DNA of 64,000 nt from Sipunculus nudus (GCA_026874595.1 CM049318.1:39885956-39949955), one strand, 5' to 3'; positions 43,890-54,268 are shown, numbered from the stretch's first letter. The notes: a model not told the origin generated them from the sequence alone. Translations and numbers: made by a program.

Positions 43890-44632
43890 ACGAATGTATA
43901 TCTGAACATGCCTCAGTTATAAATTTAAACTGGAGAGGTATGTAGTACCTTTGCAAGTATGGTAAGACCAATCTCATGCAGGACTTAGAGATCATCAAGG
44001 CAATTTCATTATACCATATTTCATAACAATCCACCCAGTGGTTCCTGAGAAATAAGCACTTTAGTTGTTTTTTTTTTATACTAAGCTCTGTGACCTTGAC
44101 AAGTAGGTCAAGGTCACCAATCTTCAAACTTGACCAAGATTTTGTGAATATGCATCAGCACTGAAGAAATAATGTTCCTGTGTTAAATACCTTTGGAGAT
44201 ATCCTGCTCACAATGCCAAAGTTGAAAAATCCGTTAAAAATTCATTCAAAATCAGAAATTGTAGGTGGTGCCCCCAAACTTGTGCAGCAGGTACAGACCA
44301 TCAGTCCCAATGACCATAGTAAGTTTTGTGAAAATCCACCCAATTGTTCCTGAGAAATAAGCTTCTAAGTGTTTTTATATAATCAGCTCTAAAACGTAGA
44401 AAAATAGTTCATGGTCACCCATTTTCGAACTTGACCAAGATTTTGTGGATATACATCTTTCCTGACAAAATAAAATTCCTACAGTGAATCCTTTTAGAGA
44501 TATCCCACTCACATGGTAAACGTTAACGGACACCAGACGGATGAACAGATGGACGAACGGACGGACAGACAGATGGACGGACAGCTTGGGTGATGACAAT
44601 AGCCAATCAGCCTGAGGGCTGAGGGTTAAAAA
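43890..44632 (+). repeat. Two ~303-bp tandem units ending in a GACG run and tail
   Basis: Landmark AACTTGACCAAGATTTTGTG occurs at about 44127 and about 44430. Both units share AATCCACCCA.TGTTCCTGAG and AGATATCC..CTCACA. A GACGG/GATGG run (44528-44583) and the tail GACAATAGCCAATCAGCCTG, AGGGCTGAGGGTTAAAA follow. Same general architecture as the hairpin-tailed family but a different tail. Confidence 0.8.
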
Positions 44633-44780
44633 GGGGCCTGGTGAATTCTGACCTCATAAAATAAGCAGCATGGATTTAGCCTAGAATCAAACCTGGATGA
44701 TATAACCTTTTGGTAAATAGTTATAAAAAGGTGATCTGGCAGATCTGCGGTGATACAGAGTACATGTTTAATGTTCATAC

Positions 44781-45056
44781 CTGATGTCACATTACCAGCG
44801 AGGCTGACTCCATCATCCCCTGGTAGCCAGTCAAGTCTTCTCAGACCAACCCAGTATGTTTCAAACTTTAGGACCACTTTTTTAGGGTCTGTACCATTTG
44901 GGTACTCATCACCAAACACAGCCAGTCGCCAGCCTTCACTCTGACAGTACACTCTGACTTGGTACCATGTGAGATCCTTGCAGTTGTACACATAGCATGT
45001 GTTTGTACTCTTTTGATGAACGGCAGTTGGTATGGTTTTGTGCTGGTCATGGCAGT
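44781..45056 (-). CDS. Receptor exon 4: C-type lectin-like domain 2, first half
   Basis: Acceptor tttttaacag ends at 45057 and donor ATCAG|GTATGA starts at 44780. The exon is 276 nt and phase 1-1. It encodes residues 118-210, a canonical long-form N-terminal half: an opening Cys (DCHDQH), CYVYNCKDLTW, W..A-like YCQSEGWRLAVF, then TYWVGLRRLDWLPGDDG, the WVGL core. NGT and NVT sequons fit an extracellular location. This half is longer and closer to the family consensus than domain 1. Confidence 0.88.
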
Positions 45057-45115
45057 CTGTTAAAAAATAACACATATTTGAAGTTATTCATAGGCTGGGT
45101 ATATATATATACATA

Positions 45116-46517
45116 CCGTAAAATCTCCACTTAAAACCGCACTTTCGATTAAAACCGCACCCAGACTTCGCCGAAATTCCAGGTGAGACACCTCGAGGGG
45201 CTCAAATACTAAGAACCCCCCTTTAAAACCGCACCAACTTTCGCTACGGAATGATTTGACAAAAGACACAATCAAGCTATGATCTAGAAATGAACACACG
45301 TAGGTTGCGACTCGGCCATTCCTGTCCACTTTAAAATTCCTTGGGCATTTTATTTAAACACATCATAACACTTTTTTGCAGGGTCACTCAAGCATGAAGT
45401 TTGGGAAGACGTAAGGGCCGATGAACCTCTGCCCGTTTATACAGATTTTATATTCCGTGCCGTATTCTTGTTTGCTACTGATTTGTCATTATATTTTGGA
45501 AAAAATATTCTGCTGATCCATTTCAAGTCACTGTATATTTTAATTCTAAAAGTAATATTTTGAAATCTTAATTTTTTATGAAAATTCCATATTCTGGAAT
45601 TACTCGGAAGATTCAAATCATTTTCATACCGGTTACTTCGGTATTATCATCGTCACATCGTACGCTGACATCGCTCCAATTCACAATTTGCTGGTGCGTT
45701 TGAAAACATCGCTGGTCAACTTAACTAAATATCAAAGTAACTGAAGTTACCTTGTCAAGATACGCATGTATAGGAAACATGACGCTTGAAAACGAGTGAT
45801 TTAAAGGTAAAATTAAAGTGGCCAGTCAGGGTAAGCAAGTTTTTTTCCTGAAGAAAGTTTTGTCAAGGCAGTGTTCGCGCAAGGCACGCTGGGACGAATT
45901 AGGTGGTTGTTCTGTTTACCACCCACCGGGTACAGCCGTTCAAAATATTCTTGGCAGAATACCGGGGCATTTCAGCACATGGCGGCACTCAAACTTGATT
46001 TTAAAACGATCGTCTGCCATTGTGTGACTCTTAACAATGTCAGCTTTTTATTCATTTTACATTTTAAACAAATAATCATTGCTAAATAATGCCGCAAATG
46101 GGTTTAAAGTAGGCTTTTATTTCAATTTTGCTTGACCATGCCCAACGGAGTTGGCCGCTGTGTGTTACAGCAGGGTTGTTGTAAACGTATTATTTGGTGA
46201 CAATTACCAAGATTTTATAACAAGTTATATATCACAATATCACACAAAAACTAATCAGCAATATTTAATTTATAAATAACAAATAATCATAAATAACTAA
46301 TTTACACATGGCTGCCATGCATGCGAGACTGCTGCTAAGAACAGCCTTCGAAAGTTGCAATATTATCGCCCACTTGCAGGCCCAAAAACGATGTCTGTCA
46401 GGAAGATATTCAGGAAACCCTTCTAGTATAAACCGCACAGTGCTTTCAGGAAATCAACCTGATTTCAAGATTTTGAATTTCTTGATTAAACTGCGGTTTT
46501 AAGTGGAGTTTTTACGG
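45116..46517. mobile_element. Non-autonomous Tc1/mariner-like element, 1.4 kb
   Basis: Terminal inverted repeats of about 30 bp: the left begins CCGTAAAATCTCCACTTAAA, and the reverse complement of the right end begins CCGTAAAAACTCCACTTAAA; about 28 of 30 match, continuing ACCGCA. It is flanked by TA on both sides (45114-45115, 46518-46519). No open frame above 81 codons, hence no transposase. Subterminal AAAACCGCAC repeats are present. It lies in the receptor intron between exons 3 and 4. Confidence 0.85.
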
Positions 46518-46803
46518 TATCATGTATATATCTATATTTATAATATATTTTAAACATAACCACCCACAGGATGTTCTTTAAGTAGTAACATTTTCATGGA
46601 AGTTCTATATTAACATTGCTATACTAATTGTAAATATTGGGAGATAATGTATCCTTACAACACCTTGTTTTGCAAAAACACCCAAGTATTACACTTCCCT
46701 TAATCCCACAGATGTTCACATTAGTAGAATCAAACACAATTTCACAAATGTCAATGACCTTCTGATGATAAATTAAAAGAACCAAGCAAACAAATTTACC
46801 TAC

Positions 46804-46920
46804 CTTGAATCTCACAAACGTGACCCACGTTGCGGTTACTACAGTTTGAAGCATTTATTTCCCGTGTCTTTGGGTTATACATGGCACAATCTCCACTGTT
46901 GTTTCCATTGGCTGGTGTAA
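46804..46920 (-). CDS. Receptor exon 3: C-type lectin-like domain 1, second half
   Basis: Acceptor acttttcag ends at 46921 and donor CAAG|GTAGGT begins at 46803. The exon is 117 nt and phase 1-1. It encodes residues 79-118 with the C-terminal hallmarks of the lectin fold: NNSGDCAMYN (the conserved GDCA), then an NC...VGHVCE cysteine pair. The sugar-binding EPN/QPD triplet of calcium-dependent lectins is replaced by TPANGN, so classical mannose or galactose binding is unlikely. NNS and NAS sequons are present. The intron inside the domain splits it at the same place as in domain 2, which suggests duplication of a two-exon module. Confidence 0.82.
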
Positions 46921-47194
46921 CTGAAAAGTATAACATGTAAAGTATACATACAGGTAAACATGCATAAATATGCATCATTATGAATTTGAATTATTTAAAT
47001 TTTTCTTATAGATTGATTTAAAAGATTACTTTACTTATAAACAGATAGTGTATGCTCTGCAGGTACATACATATAGATATATATTTGCCAGTTATGCAGC
47101 TGCTTTAGTTTTTAGTAGTCAGCTGCAGTATAACCAATCAAACATATGAGAAGTCTACCAAGGACATTTGAATGCAAACACAAGCCATATCTAA

Positions 47195-47640
47195 AAACCA
47201 GTGCTGTAGTCCAGTTCACACCAGCTGAGTCCAAATGCAAGGCTGAGTCCTTTGGGCTCAAGTCCAAGGCCATCCTCTTTGAGTCTTTGAGTTTTTTTGC
47301 ACCAAAGTCCAAGTCTGAGACCAATAAAAATATCTTTATTAGGACATTTAAAATTGGATATTCAAGATTATCATGAATATTTCTGTTCTGCTTTAATGTT
47401 TAAATACACTACCTCCCAATGCAGGGATAAAGCTTATATATACAGCCTATAAAGTCTTGAATTTGTGCATGTTCTGTGAATAGTTCACATATACGAGCCT
47501 CTATATATGTCTCTCCAATCTGAAGATACAAGTTTATGTGACAGTCTTTATCCCTTGGACCTGAGAGTCTGAGTCAAAGTCCAATTTTGAGACCAGGGCC
47601 CAGCCTAGGGTCAGAGTCCAAGTCTCTGAAACAGTCCTGC
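47195..47640. repeat. GAGTCC-rich dispersed element, copy 2
   Basis: Clusters of GAGTCC/AAGTCC hexamers at 47218-47320 and 47565-47625 flank an AT-rich middle, as in 36280-36725. The right cluster ends about 30 bp from receptor exon 2. Confidence 0.65.
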
Positions 47641-47669
47641 AACACTGTCCAAAACTACACTATAAATAC

Positions 47670-47864
47670 CTGTCCATGCACCATCTATCCCCTGCCAGTT
47701 AGGCAGCTGCTTCTTCCTCAGGGACACCCAGAATGAAGTGATGTTCTTCTCATCTGCTAACTTTGTTGTGTTAACAAGATCAGCCTCTGTGGTGACGGGA
47801 GGGAGACGGTGACTGCAGCATTTATCTGCCTCCGTCCATGATGCAGGTTCATTGCAAACAGCTG
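47670..47864 (-). CDS. Receptor exon 2: C-type lectin-like domain 1, first half
   Basis: Acceptor tgcattttcag ends at 47865 and donor G|GTATTT starts at 47669. The exon is 195 nt and phase 1-1. The translation has the C-type lectin signature of the N-terminal half: WTEADKCC (W..A...C), LPPVTTEADL, then FWVSLRKK for the usual WVGL core strand, then WQG and GAWT before the break. It encodes residues about 14-79 of the model. Two N-glycosylation sequons (NTT, NIT) fit an extracellular location. The domain is compact: the first disulfide pair of long-form lectin domains is not obvious, although a CC pair is present. It joins exon 3 to complete the fold. Confidence 0.82.
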
Positions 47865-47929
47865 CTGAAAATGCATGAAAGTCAAACCCATTGTTGACAA
47901 TTTGTACCACCATAAATGTCTCTAGAATA

Positions 47930-49470
47930 TCTACTTAATCAACAATGTATGACAGTGCAAGATGATTAAAAGATCATTCTTGACTTGTAGTGAGATTTAA
48001 ACATACCTAACAAAGGTGTCTAATTCTATTTAACTCCACTAGAAAACCATGTATCTGACATATTTGTTGTGACTTTGAAACTTGTATGCTAAAAACAGAA
48101 CCGGGTGTAAGACAAGATTATCTGCATTAACCATAAACTTTGCCATTTTGAATGGCTATTTTTCATTTTCATACTGGGTTAGTATTTGCTTGGGAAAACA
48201 ACAACAAGCCGTGTAGGACAAAGCAGACATTTCAGACCCGGCATTACACGGCCAGTTTACAACTGTCATACAATTAGGTCAGGTAGATATGATGCCCCCA
48301 TGGACTTTTCACATTTTGTGAGTGTGAAACACTAGCTTATATTCATGTCGTGAGTGCAGTGAATCTGGAGATAAAATTCTTGTTTGAATCAGTACCTGGA
48401 AAGGCAAAATAGTGATACCTCAAGGCAAAAAAAAAAAAATTGAGACTCTCCATGTTGTCTAAATAACAGGAAATGACAAATGACTTGAATTATTCCTAGG
48501 TCCATGCATGTAAATCCTGAAATCCACGAGTCTTAATAATAGCATATGTATGTATCACAGTGTATGTATACATGTATGTATGTGCAGTTCATTTCTAGAG
48601 TGCATTTATCATATTCATTTCTATTTCTCCTGATTGTAGTGTCCTAGTAGGCTTATTTTCCTTATCATTCTTTATGTATGGTTAACTTAAAGGGGCCCAA
48701 TCATCTATAAAGCATGTTGAATTAACATGAAAACTAGCTTCTTCCCTTTAAAATAAATGTGTACCTACCAAAATATTGCCTTGAAACCATTTGCTTACTC
48801 CTGTAATAGAATGTTAAAAACAGCTAAGCGGGCACGATCACAGGTGTCAACATAAACACAGTGCTTGGGGCAGTGTGCATCATGGAGCCAAAACACATAT
48901 ACATCAATCAGGAGATACCCTGACTGAATTGGCTGTAAAAATGTAATACGAGTTCTCGCTGGCTGAAACACTGCGTGTTGTGGCTCCAAGTTGGACCTAA
49001 GGTCAGGCGGACTTGTTATGGTAAACATACACACATGAACTGTGTTTACCAACACGCAGAGCCATAAAATGGTGTTTAACAGCCATAAGCAATGAACTGA
49101 GACTGTGTGCTGGGATGGATTTGCTGTGAAACTTTTGTAAAAAGCAGAACTTAACTGATAGTGTGAAAGATAAGGCATAATATACTGCTCCTGATTATGT
49201 CCCTTTTAACTGGCAGTCAATAAACAATACCATAACAGACCTTGCACCTTCCAAAAGTCCAATTGATCAATGCACTCTATTTTGAGCATACAATTAACAA
49301 GGCCTACAGGCCTAACTGAATGCAAACCTGTGCATTGGGAAATACACCAGGTATAATGCTTCAATGCTGGACCATTACTTCTCATAGATATGAACAATGC
49401 CAGGACTAAACATTTTGAATAAGAAACAATTACATAAACATCACTGCTGAAATTCTGGCATGGGTGCACA
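47930..49470. other. Intronic non-coding stretch
   Basis: No gene recognised. An A-run lies at 48427-48439 and a TATGTATGTATACATG run near 48545-48580. Open frames on the minus strand around 48795-49478 lack family signatures. Confidence 0.4.
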
Positions 49471-49830
49471 CAACACAAAAATGATTGTAGCTGGCACCAC
49501 CAGTCTTGTATACAACAAAGCTATCAAAGATATATACATATGCCCAATTTTAGACTGATATATCAAACCCCTCCTGCAAATAAGCAGGGACACAAACTGT
49601 GCAAAAATTTTTATAGGTGGCACCACGAGTCTTGTATATGACAAAGCTATTTGATATGTAAATAAATGCCCAATTTCAGGTTGATATATCAAATTCCTCT
49701 GTAGAAATAAGCAGGCACATACACTGTGCAAAAATCATTGTAGGTGGTGACACCTGTCTTGTGAATGAGAAAGCCATCAAAGACACATAGACAGGTCAAA
49801 ATATCAGGCCAATACATCAAACTTACCTTG
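49470..49830. repeat. ~127-bp tandem repeat, three copies
   Basis: GTGGCACCACSAGTCTTGTA-type landmarks occur at about 49492, 49619 and 49745. Units share ACAAAGCTATC, ATGCCCAATTT and TGATATATCAAA. Non-coding. Confidence 0.8.
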
Positions 49831-49899
49831 AGTCTGATACATGGGGCTGACCAGGCTTAGGTGAGAAAGGCAGTTGCCCTGAGTGAACAGTGACAAATT

Positions 49900-50260
49900 T
49901 GCTGGCTCAGGCTACTGCACTGAGTGAACTCATGTCCTGCACCTGGCTAGTCTGAGTGAACTTTTGACCTGTACCTGGCTGCACTGAGTCATCTCTTGAC
50001 CTGTTGCATAATCTGACACAGTTGGCACTCTGCCAGAGCTATAAATAGATCCAGGCTGAACTTTGGTGCCAAATCTGATGCAGTATGCAGTCTGTCAATG
50101 CTATAAATAGAATGCAGCTACTGCACTGAGTGAATTCCTGACCCATACCTGGCTACACTGAGTGATCTCTTGACCTGTTGCCTAATCTGATACAGTTGGC
50201 AGTCTGCCGGAACTATGAATAGATCCAAACTGACCTATAACCTGTTTCAAAATCTGATAT
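49900..50260. repeat. ~210-bp tandem duplication
   Basis: CTACTGCACTGAGTGAA occurs at about 49913 and about 50118. The following CTTGACCTGTTGCATAATCT and AGTTGGCACTCTGCCAGAGC segments recur as well. Non-coding. Confidence 0.75.
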
Positions 50261-50307
50261 AGTAGCCACACCATTGCATAAGCTCATGCAGGGGCCCTGC
50301 CCTGAAG

Positions 50308-50378
50308 GGATTGACACCCATGAAGTGATCACATGGTGCCCATGAGGTGTTCACATGTCACCCATGAGGTGATCACAT
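50308..50378. repeat. ~23-bp tandem repeat
   Basis: Three units of CACCCATGAAGTGATCACATG with small changes (for example GCCCATGAGGTGTTCACATG). Confidence 0.85.
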
Positions 50379-50899
50379 GCCTTGTGCTTGGCTGCACTGA
50401 TTGAACTCTTGACCTTTATCTGGCTGCACAGAATGAACTCTTGATCTGTTGCCAAATCTGAAAAAGTTGGCAGTTTCTCAACCTATTTAAAGATACAAAC
50501 ACAATCTTGGCCTGTTGGTAAATCTGTTTACACATAATGAAAGACTTTGGCTAAAAAGCTTTTTTTTCAAGCTGACATATTCATAAACTTGTTATCAAAA
50601 TATCTAGAATGATAAAAGATGCAGTCCTTTTATTGATAAAGGTCAAATAATTCTGCCAAAAATCATTCTAGATATTTTGATAAAAGGCCACCTAAGGAAA
50701 ATTTTTGTGCAATGTTACAGAAGCTATAATTGAAAAAATAATTTTGTAGAAGAACAGTTTTGCAGTCCTCAGTTTGAAATAGACATAATAAAGGCCATGA
50801 GAACAACTTTAGTTTTTCTGATATGATTGAAAGAACCATGTCTTAGGATAATTCTTTTGAAAAATTGAACGATTCAACTTGACAGTTTCATCATTAACA

Positions 50900-51852
50900 T
50901 TTTAAGCTGAAAGAGGCTAAAATTGTGAGGTTTTGCCCATAAAAAACAGGTCAATGTAGGTGGCACCACAAAATCTGCAACTTCAAATATGAGTCATGTG
51001 ACCAACATTTGCACAATACTTGGTAATGCTAGCTTCTGTCATTTCTGAGATAACTTTGTAACTATGCTTACTTGGCCAAATGACTGTTCATATTCATGTA
51101 ACTCCACTAAAATTCATCAAATGCAAACCAAGTGAATAAACTTGAGAGGGCTTGCCGCTGGGATCATTTCTTTAAAAATTGAACAATTTGGCTGGATCAT
51201 GTACAAGAACAAGACTTTTAAAAGTTTTTCAGCTTTTTCCCTATAAAATCTAAGTAAATGCAAATAGCAAAAAAATAAGCTGAATCCCACAACATTTGAT
51301 ATGTGACAGATTATCGCATAAAATCTGGGGATGGTAGCTCCTGCTATTCCTGAGAAATTATGGGTTAATGTATAGATGACCAATGACCCCCGTACAAAAA
51401 ATAGTCAATGCAGGTGGCACCACCAATACCCAAATTTCATATATGACTCATGTGACCAACACTGGCATAAAATTTGGTGATGATAGCTCTGGCTGTTTCT
51501 CAGACTGTCATTTTAGTGTGCTTTTTTGGACAGATAACTAAGTTCAACTTACTGTAACTCGGCCAAAATTCACCGAACTTGAACCATTCGAACAAACTTG
51601 AGAAAGATGGTATAAAAAATTATTTCTGTGAAATATTGAACAATTTGGCTTGACAGTTTTGGAGGAGAAGATATTTCTAGGTTTTTTAAGCTTTTTCTCT
51701 TTAAAATCAGAAAATGCAGAATTTTTCAGATGGCTAATTTTTTGCATTAAATTTCATGATGCTAGCTCCAGTTGTTTTCGCAATAGTATGGGTTAACGTA
51801 CACAGGATGGACGCTGCCATATAATCGCATTAGCTCACAGGTTCGCTGAAAT
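50900..51852 (+). repeat. Tandem-unit element with TAGCTCACAGGTTCGCT tail, copy 1
   Basis: Units with GTAGGTGGCACCACAAAATC (50965) and GCAGGTGGCACCACCAATAC (51410) share a GACTCATGTGACCAACA segment, AACTTGAGAAAGATGG and GCTTTTTC. The tail is GTTAACGTACACAGGATGG, then ATCGCATTAGCTCACAGGTT, CGCTGAAA (51822-51852). The same family recurs at 52200-53240. Confidence 0.7.
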
Positions 51853-52199
51853 TACTACAGATGCATATTGAATGCAAAATTATAATACAGATACATCTCA
51901 CTGATGGTAAATTCTTGAATTAAGTAGAGTATGGATACCAATTATTTATAATCCATATACAGCCATCTTTATATACCCACAGAGAGTTGTATACCTGTGA
52001 TTGTAAACATTGCCTGGCATGAGGAATATCTAAAATCATAAATCTACATTTTTTAAAAGCTTTTAAAAAACATTCTTGTCAATATTAACAAAAGATAACC
52101 TGAAATCTAAATGTCTATAGAGGCATGATGCAACAGATGCTGATAAACTGGTGCCAGGCTAGATGTATCTGCTTCACACAGCTAACATATATGGTAAAA
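51853..52199. other. Intronic AT-rich stretch
   Basis: No gene, RNA or repeat recognised. Confidence 0.4.
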
Positions 52200-53240
52200 T
52201 GACTCAATTCAATCTTTATAATTCAGCCAAAACTCATTCTTTGGAACCATAAAAAAAGACAATTATTATAAGAATTATTCAGGGGATTATTCTAGTAAAA
52301 TATTAAACAAATTTGCCTCAGAGGCATCAGTCAAAAAACGTTTTACAGGTTTATAACTCATATGGGAAAATACGGCAAAATGGCTAAGTTAAGCTTCCCA
52401 TAACTCAGCAAAAAATCAGTGAACCAAAAACCATTTGAACAAACTTGAATTATCAACATCTAAGGATAATTAATGTGTGAGATTTAAGAATTTGGCACAG
52501 TGGTTTTTGAGAAGAAGATCTATGTAGCCACTGAGCTAAAATAGGCTGTTACAGCATATGACTAAATTCAGCTTCCCATAACTCAGCCAAAAGTCACTGA
52601 ACTGAGACCATTTTAAAAAAACTTCAGAAAGCACTACTCTAGGATCATTTCTGTGTGACATTAAACACTTTGGCCATATGGTTCCAGTGAAGAAGTTTTT
52701 TGTAGCTGTAAGTATGATATTGGCACTGATGACCCCCCTACAATGCAGGTGGCGCCACCTATACCTCAATTTCAGATATGACTCATGTGACCAACATTGG
52801 CATAAAATTTGGTGATGATAGCTCCAGCCGTTTCTGAGATTGTAATTTTAGTATGCTTTTTTTGACAGATGACTAAGTTCAACTTCCTGTAACTCTGCCA
52901 AAATTCACCGAACTTAAACCATTCAAACAAACTTGAGAAAGATTGTTCCAGGAATCATTTCTGTAAAATATTGGACAATTTGGCTGAACAGTTTCGGAGG
53001 AGATGATTTTTAAAGCTTTTTTTGCTTTTTCCCTATAAAATCTAAGAAAATGCAGTAAGCTAAAAAAATAAGCAAAATCCGATTGAGTTATTTAGATGAC
53101 TAATTTTTTGGCATAAAATTTTTTGATGCTAACTCTTGCCGTTTTCAAGATAGTATCCGTTAGCGTACAGACAACTGACAACGGACAACAGATGCCGGAC
53201 GCCGTCACCATCGCATAAGCTCACAGGTTCACTAAAAATA
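52200..53240 (+). repeat. Tandem-unit element with TAGCTCACAGGTTCGCT tail, copy 2
   Basis: Units (AAGTTAAGCTTCCCATAACT at about 52384, AAATTCAGCTTCCCATAACT at about 52564, AAGTTCAACTTCCTGTAACT at about 52876) end with GTTAGCGTACAGACAACTGA, a short GACAACGGACAACAG run and ATCGCATAAGCTCACAGGTT, CACTAAAAA. The middle unit matches 51410-51800. Confidence 0.7.
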
Positions 53241-53907
53241 GATCCTTTTACTAGAAAGGTAGTCCAACACCACATACACACCTCCACCAGGACCATAATC
53301 AAACGTGTGCTACACAGATGTGTGTCACACTTCAACAACTCCCTTGTTAGGTCACAGGTCAGCTCTGGAACAAAGGGGGCCTGGTACAGCCCTCAGCTGA
53401 GATAAAGAAACTGCTTTCTATCTCACAATAGAACAGAATCAAATTAAAATCATTTTACATTTGATCAACAGAACATCATTAAAGACATCTATAATTTTAA
53501 GCAAAACTTTAAATCAAGCAAATGACCAACCAATCAAGAAGAAAACATAATACCTCACAACCTTGCAGATGTATAAAATTCAACATGTAACCTGCATGAC
53601 CATATCTTTGTTATTGGACTTTGTTCAGAGAATAATTTCAGAAACTGTTAATATAGCAAGATGTCTGAATTATTTAATAATAGAACACCCATCATGTACT
53701 AACAAATATATTACCATAGTGATCAGAGCAGCCAGATCTGAGTGGGTTTTTTTTCTTATATCCTGGTGTCACCTAGACCCAGTGTCTACCACACCTGCAG
53801 GTACTGGGTGTGTAATCATCATAATTGCTGGGTCATAACACAGAAGAACCTCCCAAAGATGCTATTACTTGTGAGTAATACTTGGCTGTGGGGTACAGCC
53901 TTCCCAT
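53241..53907. other. Intronic non-coding stretch
   Basis: No gene recognised. A T-run lies at about 53746. Confidence 0.4.
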
Positions 53908-53975
53908 TAAGCCTGCAAAGCACTCACCCTGGGTTGGGGCCAGCCATGAAAAATCTCTTTGGCTTTGAGTCCGGG
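53908..53975 (-). mobile_element. tRNA-SINE fragment beside receptor exon 1
   Basis: The minus strand reads GGACTCAAAGCC, then after a deletion of the B-box part TTTTTCATGGCTGGCCCCAA, CCCAGGGTGAGTGCTTTGCA, GGCTTAA, matching the SINE at 39306. The receptor exon 1 donor (GTGAGT at 53983-53978) lies immediately upstream. Confidence 0.75.
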
Positions 53976-53983
53976 AAACTCAC

Positions 53984-54023
53984 CGTGGCTTAAACGAAAG
54001 CAGAGGATGAAGATGACCAACAT
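53984..54023 (-). CDS. Receptor exon 1: start codon and signal peptide
   Basis: The ATG at 54023-54021 has A at -3. It opens a 13-codon hydrophobic stretch (MLVIFILCFRLSH) plus one nucleotide, followed by a strong donor G|GTGAGT at 53983-53978. The phase 1 end joins the CA start of the next exon to give Ala, so the protein would read on into AVC, a plausible cleavage region. An in-frame upstream ATG and a possible acceptor (tttacag at about 54076) suggest that more 5' sequence may belong to this exon. Caution: the donor lies a few bases from a SINE fragment (53908-53975), and the exon is very short. Its role rests on phase, hydrophobicity and the need for a signal peptide before lectin domains. 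Confidence 0.5.
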
Positions 54024-54268
54024 GCTTGACTGGGGCACCTTGAGATCACTAAAGCCAGAATAAATCATGCCACCTGTAAATTGTAAAATAAATTTGACAA
54101 ACATTCAATAATGCAGTAATTATGTATCATCCATATCACTGGGATCTACAGCAATCCCTTGTAGAAATACAATTTAATCTGTAGACAACTTTTGTTCACA
54201 ATTTATATACTTACTTTTTATAGATGTATTCATAACAACAAGCCCATCACAACATAAACTGTTGCATG

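Larger units (their letters stand above)
9082..54023 (-). other. Gene span: C-type lectin / transmembrane / NACHT-LRR receptor (9-exon model)
   Basis: Gene-level entry for the nine minus-strand coding exons listed separately. Seen in the sequence: every exon has AG acceptor and GT donor dinucleotides (exon 1 only a donor, the last only an acceptor). Junction phases run 1,1,1,1,1,0,1,0 and always match. The exon lengths 40+195+117+276+144+107+88+203+2502 give 3672 nt, exactly 1224 codons. Predicted order: signal peptide (about 1-14), C-type lectin-like domain 1 (14-118), domain 2 (118-258), transmembrane helix (268-291), linker and pre-NACHT region (294-390), NACHT (391 to about 720), leucine-rich region (about 830-1223). 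Known of the families: C-type lectin folds bind sugars or proteins outside cells, while NACHT-LRR proteins are cytosolic ATP-dependent sensors. Inferred: a surface receptor carrying its own NLR-type signalling platform. Further cytoplasmic exons between 28000 and 38902, or additional 5' exons, could have been missed. Confidence 0.75.

Noticed and set aside
48795-49731. Three adjacent minus-strand open frames as further receptor exons
   Set aside because: They lie in tandem or unassigned intronic sequence, lack lectin or other domain motifs, and show no suitable phase 1 splice pairs.
53908-54104. Continuous reading of the open frame through the SINE fragment as one exon
   Set aside because: The C-terminal half of that frame is SINE sequence; a strong GTGAGT donor before it gives a phase-compatible signal-peptide exon instead.
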